DNA of 64,000 nucleotides, from NCBI GenBank assembly GCA_963851085.1, contig CAWKNX010000018.1, positions 564,508 through 628,507 of the forward strand, read 5' to 3'. Made by a program: the position numbers and the translations under genes. The notes under the pieces are model-generated. The model made no database searches. It saw only the letters and a program-made list of their open reading frames with translations, and was not told the origin of the DNA. This stretch comes from DATFVJ01 sp963851085 (lineage in GTDB: Bacteria > Actinomycetota > Actinomycetes > Streptosporangiales > Streptosporangiaceae). Below are positions 1 to 8,239 of this stretch, in pieces. Position 1 is the stretch's first letter; each line of letters opens with the position of its first letter.

Positions 1-2
1 CG

Positions 3-428
3 ACGTGGAATGGCGGCCTCGAGGACGGAAAGGGAACGGTGGAGCTGACAAGCTCCGGCGTCGGGACCTACGAGGTCTCGTTCCCCAGGCGGGCGGCCGA
101 CGACGCCGGCGGCGTGACCAGTCCCGAGGAGCTCATCGCCGCGGCGCACACCGCCTGTTACGCGATGCAGTTCTCCGCGTTGCTCGGGGCGGCGGGCGGC
201 AGCGCACCGTCGCTGCAGGTTCGGGCGGACGTGACGCTCGGCCCCGACCCCGCGGGCGGGTTCCGGATCAGTGGCATCAAGCTGGCCGTTCGCGGCGCCG
301 CGGACGGCGTGGACGAGCAGGCGTTCGCGAAGATCGCCGAAGACGCCAAGAACTCCTGCCCGGTCAGCAAGGCACTCACCGGCACCACGATCACACTCGA
401 CGTCGCTCCGGGCGGCCAGGACGGGTAG
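3..428 (+). CDS. OsmC/Ohr-family peroxidase, 5' end cut by window
   Basis: The reading frame is open from the window edge (T-W-N-G-G-L-E-D-G-K-G-T-V ahead of the first internal GTG at 39), so the true start lies upstream. OsmC proteins are cytoplasmic thiol peroxidases that reduce organic hydroperoxides with a pair of cysteines. Both family Cys regions are visible: a helix with H-T-A-C-Y about 50 residues in, and the C-terminal C-P-V-S-K-A-L. The S-P-E-E-L-I-A-A-A-H signature precedes the first Cys. About 141 residues remain against a usual length near 140, so only a few N-terminal residues are missing. The family assignment is secure; the physiological peroxide is not known. Confidence 0.9.
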   Translation, partial: TWNGGLEDGKGTVELTSSGVGTYEVSFPRRAADDAGGVTSPEELIAAAHTACYAMQFSALLGAAGGSAPSLQVRADVTLGPDPAGGFRISGIKLAVRGAADGVDEQAFAKIAEDAKNSCPVSKALTGTTITLDVAPGGQDG

Positions 429-431
429 GCC

Positions 432-547
432 GCTGGTCCGGCGGGCAGACGCTGGTCCGGCGGGCAGACGCTGGTCGGGCGGGCAGACGACGGTCCGGGC
501 GGGCAGACGACGGTCCGGGCGGGCAGACGCTGGTCCGGGCGGCCGGG
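432..547. repeat. tandem repeat, 19-20 bp unit, about six copies
   Basis: Directly after the OsmC stop a unit of the form GCTGGTCCGGCGGGCAGAC repeats about six times, with one-base length changes and GCT/GAC variation at the unit start. No start codon or ribosome site is associated with it. It reads as a non-coding minisatellite between two genes. Confidence 0.85.
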
Positions 548-619
548 ATATGCGGCACACACGGCCGCCGTCCGGCTCTGGCGATTGCGCGATTTTATTG
601 CGCGATATACGCTCCTGAT

Positions 620-1402
620 ATGGCAATCTATGATTTGCTTGCCAATCATTACGATGCGGTGACGGGTGACTCCTCTCCGGAGGCCGCGTTCATTGACAGC
701 CTTATCAGACAAGCCAACGCGAACGCCGTGACGCTGCTCGAGCTTGCCTGCGGTACCGGCGGCATCATCTCTGCCCTCGCCGCCAGATACCAGGTGAGTG
801 GCCTGGACATATCGCCCGGGATGCTCGCGGTTGCCCGGAGAAAGCTGCCCGCGGGGACGCCGCTGTACGAAGCAGACATGACCCGCTTTGCCGTGCACGC
901 GAAATTCGACACCGCAATTTGTGTCTACCACAGCATCAATCACGTGCTCGACTTCCCGGGCTGGGAAAGATTCTTCGGCCGTGTCCACGGGCATCTGAAC
1001 GACGGTGGTGTGTTCATCTTCGACATCAACACCGTTGACAATCTCAAGACGATGGCGAGCAGCGAGAAGGAGGTCCAGCAGTTCGGCGACAACTACCTGA
1101 TCATAAAGGTGCGAACAAGTGATGAGATGGTTTACGACTGGAATATCGAGGTATTTGAACGCCAGCGATCCGGACGCTACAGGCTGCTCACCCAGGTCAT
1201 CAGGACGGTGTCATTCCCCCTGGACCAGATACGGGACGCGCTGCGGCAGAGGTTTACTGATGTGCGGGCCGTCGATGGTGACGGCAACGTTGTGACAGAA
1301 GACGGCCTGGACCGGATCTGGTTTGTGTGCACCAAGCCGGGCCCAGGTTCGGGTCGCACTGGCGTTGAGGATGAACACGCCGGTCGTGCGGCGCTCAGGT
1401 AG
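620..1402 (+). CDS. class I SAM-dependent methyltransferase
   Basis: This is a 260-residue Rossmann-fold methyltransferase. SAM motif I is E-L-A-C-G-T-G-G (about residues 41-48), followed by the acidic ribose-binding strand L-D-I-S-P-G-M (62-68) and a D-T-A-I-C-V-Y-H-S-I-N-H stretch near 98-108 matching motif IV. The frame is open far upstream through the tandem repeat, but the ATG at 620 begins M-A-I-Y-D-L-L-A-N-H-Y-D, the usual start of this family. GC is clearly lower here than in the neighbours (frequent AT-rich codons), which suggests acquisition by transfer. The substrate cannot be inferred. Confidence 0.85.
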   Translation: MAIYDLLANHYDAVTGDSSPEAAFIDSLIRQANANAVTLLELACGTGGIISALAARYQVSGLDISPGMLAVARRKLPAGTPLYEADMTRFAVHAKFDTAICVYHSINHVLDFPGWERFFGRVHGHLNDGGVFIFDINTVDNLKTMASSEKEVQQFGDNYLIIKVRTSDEMVYDWNIEVFERQRSGRYRLLTQVIRTVSFPLDQIRDALRQRFTDVRAVDGDGNVVTEDGLDRIWFVCTKPGPGSGRTGVEDEHAGRAALR

Positions 1403-1476
1403 CTGCCTCGCCTTCCGCAGTATCCGCATTGGCTCTCCAGAATCGTGGCGTCGGCTCATCAGATTCTTTCGCACCA

Positions 1477-1506
1477 GTTGATCTCCCGCGCGCGCGGGAG
1501 ATCAAC
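1477..1506. other. perfect 30-bp palindrome
   Basis: GTTGATCTCCCGCGC is followed directly by its exact reverse complement, with no loop. It lies 75 bp after the methyltransferase stop in a 510-bp gene-free stretch. No T-run follows, so it may be a cruciform, a dimeric protein site or a rho-independent-like terminator. Apart from this and the short tandem repeat at 1656-1702, nothing is seen between 1403 and 1912. Confidence 0.6.
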
Positions 1507-1655
1507 ATCGGTGACCGTCCGCAGTGGACCGCCCGCCGCGACGGCCAGAATGTATCTAAGTCCGCCGGGGGTCCTCTGAACCTGTGGGGCGCCCGGGCTC
1601 CGGCCTCGCCAGGCTCCGGCAGAGCTGGAGCCTGATCGAGCCGGGCCCCGGGCGC

Positions 1656-1702
1656 GACGGGGCGCGGCCCGCGACGGGGCGCGGCCCGCGACGGGGCGCG
1701 GC
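1656..1702. repeat. 17-bp tandem repeat, about 2.7 copies
   Basis: The unit GACGGGGCGCGGCCCGC repeats almost perfectly in the gene-free stretch upstream of the gene at 1913. No function is apparent. Confidence 0.8.
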
Positions 1703-1912
1703 AGGTGTGGGCAGAGCACCGGACTGCATGCGCCTCCTGAGGTGCTACCCAGTCCGCCTGCCTGGCGTTACTCGCCGTGTCAGGGGCCGTGTCGGGGGCC
1801 GGGGCGGAGGCAATATCGCGGTCAGGTCAAGAAAGGCGACCGCGCGGGCGCATGCGCAGCACCGGGCGTGGGATGACGACGGGTAGGGAAACGTCCCATC
1901 CCGGGAGGCGCT

Positions 1913-2455
1913 ATGGCAGTAGGCGGCGGCCGGCCGAACAGCCGCCAGGCGAATGTGCGGCGCTCGGAGCCGGCTTTGCTCGGCATCTACCTCAACGATC
2001 ACCTGGCGGGTGCCACCGCGGGCGTGGAACTGGCCCAGCGCGCCGCCGCAGCCAGCCGCGACGCGCGGATAGGCGAGCCGCTCGAGCTGTTCGCGGCCGA
2101 GGCGGCCGAGGACCGCGCCGCGCTGCTCGACATGATGGAAACGCTCGGCGTGCGGGTCAGGTACTACAAGATCTACGCGGCGCGGCTGGGTGAGAAGGTG
2201 GGGCGGCTGAAGCTGAATGGGCATCTGACCGGCAGATCTCCGCTGAGCACGCTGGAGGAGGTGGAGGTGCTCCAGATGGGCGTGGCGGGCAAGACGGCGG
2301 GCTGGCGCACCTTGCGCGGGCTCGCGGAACGAGACCGCCGCCTCGACCGCTGGCGGCTCGATCAGCTGATCGACGCGGCTGATCGTCAGTCACACATCCT
2401 GGAGGAGCTCAGGCTCCGCGCCGCGTCCGCGGTCTTCGTCATCGGCCCGCGGTAG
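1913..2455 (+). CDS. conserved helical protein of unknown function
   Basis: A 180-residue protein starting at ATG after a GGGAGG ribosome site. It begins with a basic linker and then predicted helices: Y-L-N-D-H-L-A-G-A-T-A-G-V-E-L-A near residues 26-41, an acidic E-L-F-A-A-E-A-A-E-D-R-A helix, and a final D-R-Q-S-H-I-L-E-E-L-R helix. The pattern recalls ferritin-like/DUF892-type helical bundles common in actinobacteria, but the metal ligands are not convincing. No signal peptide or membrane segment is seen. It stands alone. I do not recognise a specific function. Confidence 0.7.
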   Translation: MAVGGGRPNSRQANVRRSEPALLGIYLNDHLAGATAGVELAQRAAAASRDARIGEPLELFAAEAAEDRAALLDMMETLGVRVRYYKIYAARLGEKVGRLKLNGHLTGRSPLSTLEEVEVLQMGVAGKTAGWRTLRGLAERDRRLDRWRLDQLIDAADRQSHILEELRLRAASAVFVIGPR

Positions 2456-2618
2456 CCCCCGGGGCCGTGGCCCGCGGATCGGCCGGCCGCGACGTTGGAT
2501 TCTCCCGAACGGCTGCCGTGGCGCGGACCACCCGCCTCCGCGGTGTCTGCCGCGGATCCTCGGGCCGTGCTCTCGTGGGCGCCCTTCCTGGGGGAAGCAG
2601 GCAGCCGGACCGGAACCG

Positions 2619-2762
2619 GTGGCACGGGACCCGTCCGCGTGCCCCGAGTGTGGCGTGCCGCGCCCGCATCCCGAGTTCGCCTGCTGCCCGCGCAAACCTG
2701 CCGTGGTGAGGACCGACGCGCAGCGGTGGAATCTGATCGCGCCGCTGCAGGAGGAGAACTGA
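2619..2762 (+). CDS. possible 47-residue Cys-rich miniprotein
   Basis: A GTG-started reading frame of 47 residues contains C-P-E-C-G, then E-F-A-C-C-P-R-K: four cysteines arranged as CxxC plus CC, like a small zinc ribbon. It ends 17 bases before the stop of the convergent RelE-type gene. There is no clear ribosome site (GGGGGAAG is about 25 bp upstream). Codon bias is compatible with coding. The call rests on the cysteine pattern alone and could be fortuitous. Confidence 0.3.
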   Translation: MARDPSACPECGVPRPHPEFACCPRKPAVVRTDAQRWNLIAPLQEEN

Positions 2763-2778
2763 CCGTCACCGTTCAAGT

Positions 2779-3070
2779 TCAGCGGCTCCGGTAGACGTCG
2801 GCGCGGCGATCAACGTTGAGCACTTTGACGACGCGGTGCTCCTCATCGCGGTACAGGATCCGATACCCGCGCACGCTGTGGGCGCTCCAGACGCCGGCTG
2901 GCTCGCGGTGGAGTTCACCGCCGAGCCTGCGGGGATTGGCGAGCAACGGTCCGGTGATGAAATTCGATGACGGCCGACGCGACCGACTGGGGCAATCCGG
3001 CGGATATCGCGCGGGCAGCCGGGGGAGCCACATCCAGGCTGTACGGCTCGCGAGGGGTGGAACGGGTCAC
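2779..3070 (-). pseudogene. RelE/ParE-family toxin, one frameshift
   Basis: Joining two frames gives a typical RelE-type mRNA interferase. From GTG at 3070 it reads Y-S-L-D-V-A-P-P-A-A-R-A-I...S-A-V-I-E-F. After one extra T in a TTT run near 2962 it continues I-T-G-P-L-L-A-N-P-R-R-L-G and ends R-I-L-Y-R-D-E-E-H-R-V-V-K-V-L-N-V-D-R-R-A-D-V-Y. The C-terminal R-Y-R-I-L-Y and H-R..A-D-V-Y motifs are those of RelE. The start GTG overlaps the antitoxin stop by four bases (GTGA), the usual toxin-antitoxin coupling. The indel makes the toxin inactive as written, unless it is a sequencing error. Confidence 0.75.
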
Positions 3071-3261
3071 CTGCGCGGGCGGAGCGCGCGGACGGCTTCC
3101 ACGCCGTGCACCACACCGCCCCTGGCGATCGCCTCGTCGGCTTCAGCTAGCGCGGCGCGGGCGTCAGGGTCGGAGAGAATTTCGAGAGTTTCCCGGAGCG
3201 TTTCAAGGTCCTCGAGCAGGGACTCAGGCACGCACCAGCGTGCGCAGCCGCGCCAGCTCAT
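3067..3261 (-). CDS. antitoxin, Phd/YefM-like C-terminal half
   Basis: The product has up to 64 residues; the first ten after ATG 3261 are unlike the family. A GTG at 3231 (start of V-P-E-S-L-L-E-D-L) is the more likely start because it overlaps the upstream stop by only 8 bases. The sequence L-E-T-L-R-E-T-L-E-I-L-S-D-P-D-A-R-A-A-L, then G-G-V-V-H-G-V-E-A-V-R-A-L, matches the toxin-neutralising tail of YefM/Phd antitoxins. The usual N-terminal DNA-binding half is missing, so autoregulation may depend on another protein. Confidence 0.65.
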   Translation of the reverse strand: MSWRGCARWCVPESLLEDLETLRETLEILSDPDARAALAEADEAIARGGVVHGVEAVRALRPRR

Positions 3262-3400
3262 CAGCGCATACCCGGGACACCGCGGCCGGGTCTCGGCTCA
3301 CGGACGCCTGCGCTGTCACCGCGTACTCGATGACACGGTCGATTTGGCCGGCGATGTGCTCAAGCTGCTGCAGCCGCAGGTCCCCGCTCCACCCGTTCAC
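3224..3400 (-). CDS. small protein upstream of antitoxin
   Basis: A 58-residue reading frame starts at GTG 3400, overlapping the preceding stop by four bases (GTGA), and ends inside the antitoxin start region. It begins M-N-G-W-S-G-D-L-R-L-Q-Q-L-E-H-I and is predicted mostly helical. The chain of overlapping starts and stops on one strand argues that it is translated as part of the toxin-antitoxin operon. I do not recognise the family; it could supply the function missing from the short antitoxin. Confidence 0.5.
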   Translation of the reverse strand: MNGWSGDLRLQQLEHIAGQIDRVIEYAVTAQASVSRDPAAVSRVCADELARLRTLVRA

Positions 3401-3669
3401 AGCCGCGTACCGAGGTGCGCGTACCCGTCCGCTGGGTACCCGGCCATCAGATCGTTCAGGATCCGGGCCGACATCTCCAGATCACGGTGGTCGTCGGTGG
3501 CGGCGCGGATCGCGGCGAGCACATGATCGGCCCGCGCGGAGCGCAGCCGGTAGTAGCGGGGCTGGTCATCGGTGGTGGCCGGGATGGGCAAGTCGATCGC
3601 TGCGGCGATCGCGCTGAGCAACTCAAAACAGGGACTCGGTTTCGTGGTGCCGTGCGTGGGATGATCCAT
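3397..3669 (-). CDS. conserved hypothetical, first gene of toxin-antitoxin operon
   Basis: A 90-residue protein starting at ATG after an AGGAGG ribosome site. It contains L-L-S-A-I-A-A-A-I-D-L-P-I-P-A-T and D-L-E-M-S-A-R-I-L-N-D-L-M-A-G-Y-P-A-D-G-Y, patterns I have seen in small actinobacterial proteins of accessory regions, without known function. It is predicted helical and soluble. It heads the run of four genes ending in the RelE-type toxin and faces the GntR gene across a 160-bp divergent promoter region. Confidence 0.6.
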   Translation of the reverse strand: MDHPTHGTTKPSPCFELLSAIAAAIDLPIPATTDDQPRYYRLRSARADHVLAAIRAATDDHRDLEMSARILNDLMAGYPADGYAHLGTRL

Positions 3670-3814
3670 CCGGGTTCGCCTCCTGGTAGGCGGATCAAGG
3701 GCCCGGTCCGGCGTTCACGCGCTTGGCTGGGCCCGCTTTCGTTGCCGGTGCTACGTTACATCAGCAGCCTATGGTCTGCTATGGGCTCATAGTGTTGGCG
3801 TACGTCTGCGCAGG

Positions 3815-3827
3815 TCACCTATGGTGA
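3815..3827. promoter_or_regulatory. candidate GntR operator TCACC-TAT-GGTGA
   Basis: A 13-bp inverted repeat ends four bases before the GTG start of the GntR gene. Two further CTATGG-type half sites lie at about 3767-3795 in the same divergent region. The arrangement suggests autorepression and control of the divergent toxin operon. This is inferred from symmetry and position only. Confidence 0.4.
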
Positions 3828-3831
3828 TCGT

Positions 3832-4083
3832 GTGGATCATGGAGGCATCGATCCAGACAGTCCCGTCCCGCCATACCGGCAGGTGGCGGCCATTCTCCGC
3901 GGCCGGATCGAGTCAGGAGAGCTGCCGCCCGGCCGTCGGCTGCCGTCGATCGCTGATCTCGTGCAGACGTACGGCATCGCGAGGACGACAGCGGGGAAGG
4001 CGCTGCGCTTGCTGGTCGATGAGGGCCTGGCCGTGATATCGCCGGGGATGGGCACCTACGTGAAGGAACGCGGCAAGCGGTAA
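3832..4083 (+). CDS. short GntR-family regulator (YtrA-type, no effector domain)
   Basis: An 83-residue protein consisting only of the GntR winged helix-turn-helix: P-P-Y-R-Q-V-A-A-I-L-R-G-R-I-E-S-G-E-L near residues 13-31, P-S-I-A-D-L-V-Q-T-Y-G-I-A-R-T-T for the recognition region, and the wing G-M-G-T-Y-V. There is no ligand-binding domain. It starts at GTG, four bases after a 13-bp palindrome. Such short GntR proteins are common on integrative elements. A paralogue lies at 61733-61972 on the other strand. It probably controls the divergent toxin operon. Confidence 0.85.
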   Translation: MDHGGIDPDSPVPPYRQVAAILRGRIESGELPPGRRLPSIADLVQTYGIARTTAGKALRLLVDEGLAVISPGMGTYVKERGKR

Positions 4084-4319
4084 GCGGACCGTCACCCTGT
4101 CGCTAGCACGTACTCGAATGCACGCGGTTCGGGGTGACAGCAATGGGCCATTGCTGCGGCTCCGTTGCAGGGACGTCGAGCAGCACGGCACGCATTCCCG
4201 GGAAGCGGCCGCTGCCGAGCTTGACCGATGTGACTGCGCGTGCGCCAGGCCGGACCACCACGGGACCATGAGCCCCGCGGGTTGGCGGGCCTGGGGCGGC
4301 CGGGCGGAACGCGCGGCGG

Positions 4320-5102
4320 TCAGAGTCTGCGCACGGGCTCACTGGCCGGTTCGTGGCGCCCGGTGAGCAGGTCCTGAGCGCGGATTTTGGCCCGGATCAC
4401 GGGCTGGCGCAAGCGCTCTTCCCTCGCCATGGCCTTGCTGAGCTTGCGTGGGCGCTCCAGGTACCGCCAGCGGGCCCACGGTGAGGTCGGCCGGGCGAGC
4501 CTGACGGCGCCGACGAGGAAGAGCGGCGGCACGAACAGGCCGAAGAGACCAGTCCAGATCTTGCCTTTGAGCAAGGTGATCGCGGCGAGCAGAAAGCCCG
4601 CGACGAGCGTCAGGGTGAGCGTCACCATGGCGCCGGCGGAGCCTGGCAGCCGGTGATAGTCGGCCACGCTCTCGACGCCGACCGGGCTGGCCCCGAGCAG
4701 AAGCAGTGCGGTGACGCCGGCGGCGACGAACACGGCGTCGATTGAGAGCCGTCCTTCGTTGGCCCAGTACACATCGCGCAGGTGCAGGATGAGCGCGAAC
4801 TCGTCGAGCACGAGAGCGGTGCCCAGGCCGAAGAGGGCGGCGGGCCCTGACCGCCAGGCCAATGAATGGATGGGCGCGGCAAGCTCCGCGACACCGCCCA
4901 CGGCCATGAAGACGACGCCGAAGACCATGTGGTGGACGTGGACCAGCCCGGCGGTGAGATTTCCCGGCCACCACCGCACCTTGGCCCGGATGAGCCGCAC
5001 GGACAGCCGGATGAAGCCGAAACCGAAGACGAACGCGACGAAGAAGCAGAACAACGGCAGCCGTCCAGTGTGCACGATTTGCGCTGAGAACCAACCGGAC
5101 AT
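4320..5102 (-). CDS. multi-pass integral membrane protein, unknown function
   Basis: A 260-residue protein from ATG 5102, preceded by AGGTGGGGG. Hydrophobic segments lie near residues 15-38, 55-80, 88-108, 124-142, 160-180 and 186-205, giving about six membrane passes with a long basic C-terminal tail. Conserved-looking features are H-V-H-H-M-V-F-G in the second segment and L-D-E-F-A-L-I-L-H-L-R-D-V-Y-W between segments, whose histidines and acidic residues could bind metal. I recognise it as an actinobacterial conserved membrane protein without assigned function. No operon partner is visible. The 236 bp upstream of its 3' end (4084-4319) hold nothing I can support. Confidence 0.7.
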   Translation of the reverse strand: MSGWFSAQIVHTGRLPLFCFFVAFVFGFGFIRLSVRLIRAKVRWWPGNLTAGLVHVHHMVFGVVFMAVGGVAELAAPIHSLAWRSGPAALFGLGTALVLDEFALILHLRDVYWANEGRLSIDAVFVAAGVTALLLLGASPVGVESVADYHRLPGSAGAMVTLTLTLVAGFLLAAITLLKGKIWTGLFGLFVPPLFLVGAVRLARPTSPWARWRYLERPRKLSKAMAREERLRQPVIRAKIRAQDLLTGRHEPASEPVRRL

Positions 5103-5405
5103 GAGCGCCCCCACCTGGCGGGCCGCGGTGACACGACAAATTGATAATAGGTTCCCCGCTGGCGGCCCGGTGGAGCGCGAGCAGACGGGGTGGGCCGGGC
5201 CGGGGCGGCGCTGGCCGAGGCGGGCGGGCGTTTGCAATGAGCGTCACCGAGCCGACGTTGCGGTCATAGATCATCTGAGCCGGGCGTTCTTGGGAGGCAT
5301 CGCGCGGGGCGGCGTTTTGCCCGGAGGACTCGGGCTTAGACATGCGCGCGTGGTGGGACCTTCCAGCCAACGTAGGTATCGACGTTTCTGGATAGCCTGG
5401 TCACC

Positions 5406-6425
5406 ATGCGCAGCACTGCCAGTGTCGCAGGCCCGGTCGACTTCGAGACTTACGGCAGCTATGGCGCGTACCGCCGCAGATCCGGAACGCCGGAGCCGCC
5501 GCCTGGCGACGGCGAGTTCCGGCGTGCGGGCTACCGGTTCCAGGGGCGTGTCACGGCCGACGGCTCGAGCGGTTTCCCTGCCGAGCGCGGCCGTTACCAC
5601 CTCTACATCTCGTGGGCCTGCCCGTGGGCGCAGCGATCGGCCATTGTGCGCAGGCTGAAGAAACTCGACGGCGTCGTTTCACTGTCGGTCGTGGACCCGA
5701 TCAGGGACGGGCGCGGCTGGGCCTTCCGCGAGGGCCGCGGGCACGGGCCTGACCCCGTCAGCGGCTTCGCGTTCCTTTCCGAGGCATACGAGGCGACCGA
5801 GCCCGGCTACGACGGCCATGTGTCCGTGCCGGTGCTGTGGGACCGGCAGACCGCCCAGATCGTGAGCAACAACTTCCCCGACATCACGATCGACCTGGGC
5901 ACACAGTTCGAGGCCTGGGCCGATGGCTCGGTGCGGCTTTACCCCGGGGAACTCCGCCCGCAGATCGACGCCCTCAACGAGATCGTGTACGAGGCCGTCA
6001 ACAACGGCGTCTACCGGGCCGGGTTCGCCACCACCCAGGAGGCGTACGAGCAGGCGGTTTACGCGCTCTTTGGCACCCTCGACGACCTGGAGCGGCGGCT
6101 CGGCGGCAGCCGGTTCCTCTTCGGCGATGCGATCACCGAGGCCGACATCCGCCTCTGGGTCACCCTCGCCAGGTTCGACGCGGTCTATGTCACCCATTTC
6201 AAGACGAACGTGCGGCGCCTGGTGGACTACCCCAACCTGTGGGCGTACGCCCGTGACCTGTATCAGCACCCGGCATTCAGGGAAACGACCGACTTCGACC
6301 ACATCAAGCGCCACTACTACCTCACGCACCCGCAGCTGAATCCCGCGCGTATCGTCCCGGTCGGCCCGGTGCTCGACTGGGACGCCCCGCACGGCCGCGG
6401 CGGCCACGCCCCCACCTGGGGATGA
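5406..6425 (+). CDS. glutathionyl-hydroquinone reductase-like (ECM4/YqjG) protein
   Basis: This 339-residue protein belongs to the omega/Xi GST-like family that removes thiol adducts from hydroquinones. The active site I-S-W-A-C-P-W-A-Q-R puts the catalytic Cys at residue 72, and the C-terminal half is the all-helical GST domain (N-N-F-P-D-I-T-I-D-L near 158-167; Y-E-Q-A-V-Y-A-L-F-G-T-L-D-D-L-E). Actinobacteria use mycothiol rather than glutathione, so the physiological thiol is probably mycothiol. The length is normal and the frame intact. It stands alone and ends 130 bp before the redox-signalling genes. Confidence 0.9.
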   Translation: MRSTASVAGPVDFETYGSYGAYRRRSGTPEPPPGDGEFRRAGYRFQGRVTADGSSGFPAERGRYHLYISWACPWAQRSAIVRRLKKLDGVVSLSVVDPIRDGRGWAFREGRGHGPDPVSGFAFLSEAYEATEPGYDGHVSVPVLWDRQTAQIVSNNFPDITIDLGTQFEAWADGSVRLYPGELRPQIDALNEIVYEAVNNGVYRAGFATTQEAYEQAVYALFGTLDDLERRLGGSRFLFGDAITEADIRLWVTLARFDAVYVTHFKTNVRRLVDYPNLWAYARDLYQHPAFRETTDFDHIKRHYYLTHPQLNPARIVPVGPVLDWDAPHGRGGHAPTWG

Positions 6426-6553
6426 CGCGCAGGCGCGGACTGGCCGGCGATGCGATCGCCCGCCGTGCGTGGCTGCCGCGGCGCTGGCCAGAACTCTTAC
6501 TATGTCTGCATGCGGTGGTCTGGTACTGACCTCGATCATCCCTTGGCGGTCCC

Positions 6554-8239
6554 GTGCCGGTGACAACGCCGCAGGGCTCGCCGCGCGCAGGCGATCGTCA
6601 CCGTCGACGACGACCCTGGGGTGTCGCGCGCGGTCGCCCGCGATCTGCGGCGGCGCTACGGCGAGAGCTACCGGATCGTGCGCGCCGAATCCGGCGCACG
6701 CGGCCCTGGACGCGCTGCGGCAGATGAAGCTGCGCGGCGACCAGGTCGCGATCATCCTGGCCGACTACCGGATGCCGCAGATGAGCGGCATCGAATTCCT
6801 CGAACAGGCCATGGACCTGTACCCGGCGGCGCGGCGGGTGCTGCTCACCGCGTACGCGGACACGAACGCCGCGATCGACGCGATCAACGTCGTCGATCTC
6901 GACCACTATCTGCTCAAGCCGTGGGACCCGCCGGAGGAGAAGCTCTACCCGGTCGTCGACGCCCTGCTCGAGGCGTGGCGTGGAATCGGATCACCGGCCT
7001 GTTCCGGAGACCAAGGTGGTCGGGCATCGCTGGTCGGCGCGCTCGTCGGAGGTCCGCGAGTTCCTCGCCCGCAATCAGGTGCCCTACCGCTGGTACATGT
7101 CCGACGAGCCCGAGGGTGAACGGCTGCTCGCGGCGGCGGGCGCCGATGGGCTCGCGTTGCCAGTCGTGATCACGCCGGACGGCGAGTCGCTGGTGGAACC
7201 GACCGACGCCGAGCTTGCCGCCCGGGTCGGGCTCACCACGACGCCGTCGGCCGACTTCTACGACCTCGTCGTCATCGGCGCGGGCCCGGCCGGTCTCGGC
7301 GCGGCGGTCTACGGCGCGTCCGAAGGGCTGCGCACGGTGCTCGTCGAGCGCACGGCGGCTGGCGGCCAGGCCGGCCAGAGCTCGCGGATCGAGAACTACC
7401 TGGGCTTTCCCGACGGCGTGTCCGGGGCGCAGCTCACCGATCGGGCGCGGCGGCAGGCCGCCAAGTTCGGTGCCGAGATGCTGACCACCCGCGACGTCGT
7501 CGGCCTCGAGTGAACGGTTCGGCCCGCACCGTCCGGTTCGCCGACGGCGACAGCATCGACGCGCACACCGTGATCCTCGCCACCGGCGTCTCCTACCGCC
7601 AGCTCAGCGCACCCGGCCTGACCGAGCTGACCGGGCGCGGTATCTTCTACGGATCCTCGCTGACCGAGTCGTCGGCCTGCGCCGGTCAGGACGTGTACGT
7701 CGTCGGCGGCGCGAACTCGGCCGGGCAGGCGGCCGTCTACCTGTCGCGCGGCGCCAACTCGGTGACGATCCTGGTCCGTGGCCCGTCGCTCGAAGCGTCG
7801 ATGTCGTACTACCTCGTGCAGCAGATCGCGAAGATCCCCGCCATCTCGGTCCGTACCTGCACCGAGGTCGCCGCGGCGCAGGGCATCGGATCATCTGAAG
7901 AGCCTGACACTGCGCGACAGCAGAACAGGTGCGACGCAGACCGTCGATGCGCAGTGGCTGTTCATCTTCATCGGCGCCGCGCCGCTCACGGACTGGCTGG
8001 ACGGCGTCGTGGTCCGGGACAGCCGCGGCTTCGTGGTCGCCGGCCCCGACCTGTCCGTCGATGGCCAGCGGCCGCGCGGCTGGACGCTCGACCGGGCGCC
8101 GTACCACCTGGAGACGAGCGTCCCCGGCGTGTTCGTGGCCGGTGATGCGCGGGCGGAGTCGGCCAAACGGGTCGCCTCCGCGGTCGGGGAGGGTGCCATG
8201 GCCGTGATGCTCGTGCACAGGTACCTGGAGAAGCTATGA
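6554..8239 (+). pseudogene. response-regulator/thioredoxin-reductase fusion, several frameshifts
   Basis: Joined frames give a roughly 555-residue protein of a known actinobacterial type. It has an N-terminal receiver domain (V-T-V-D-D-D-P-G-V-S; phosphoacceptor in L-A-D-Y-R-M-P; Y-L-L-K-P-W-D), a linker, then an FAD/NAD(P)-dependent thioredoxin-reductase-like domain (V-I-G-A-G-P-A-G-L-G-A-A; G-G-A-N-S-A-G-Q-A-A; C-terminal A-G-D-A-R-A). The redox CxxC of true TrxR is not seen. The frame breaks near 6692-6702, 6976-6982, 7510 (a GAG-TGA where one G is missing) and 7882, and the start is uncertain (GTG 6554 or 6560). The stop overlaps the kinase start (ATGA), so the two are co-translated. Confidence 0.8.

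Noticed and set aside
432..547. CRISPR array
   Set aside because: The copies are head-to-tail without spacers, and the unit is 19-20 bp. The same holds for the repeats at 26023-26463 and 47056-47330, which encode protein.
7505..7516. In-frame TGA as selenocysteine or readthrough codon in the TrxR-like gene
   Set aside because: The reading continues in a different frame after the TGA, so a lost G explains it; no selenocysteine insertion element or selenoprotein family fits.
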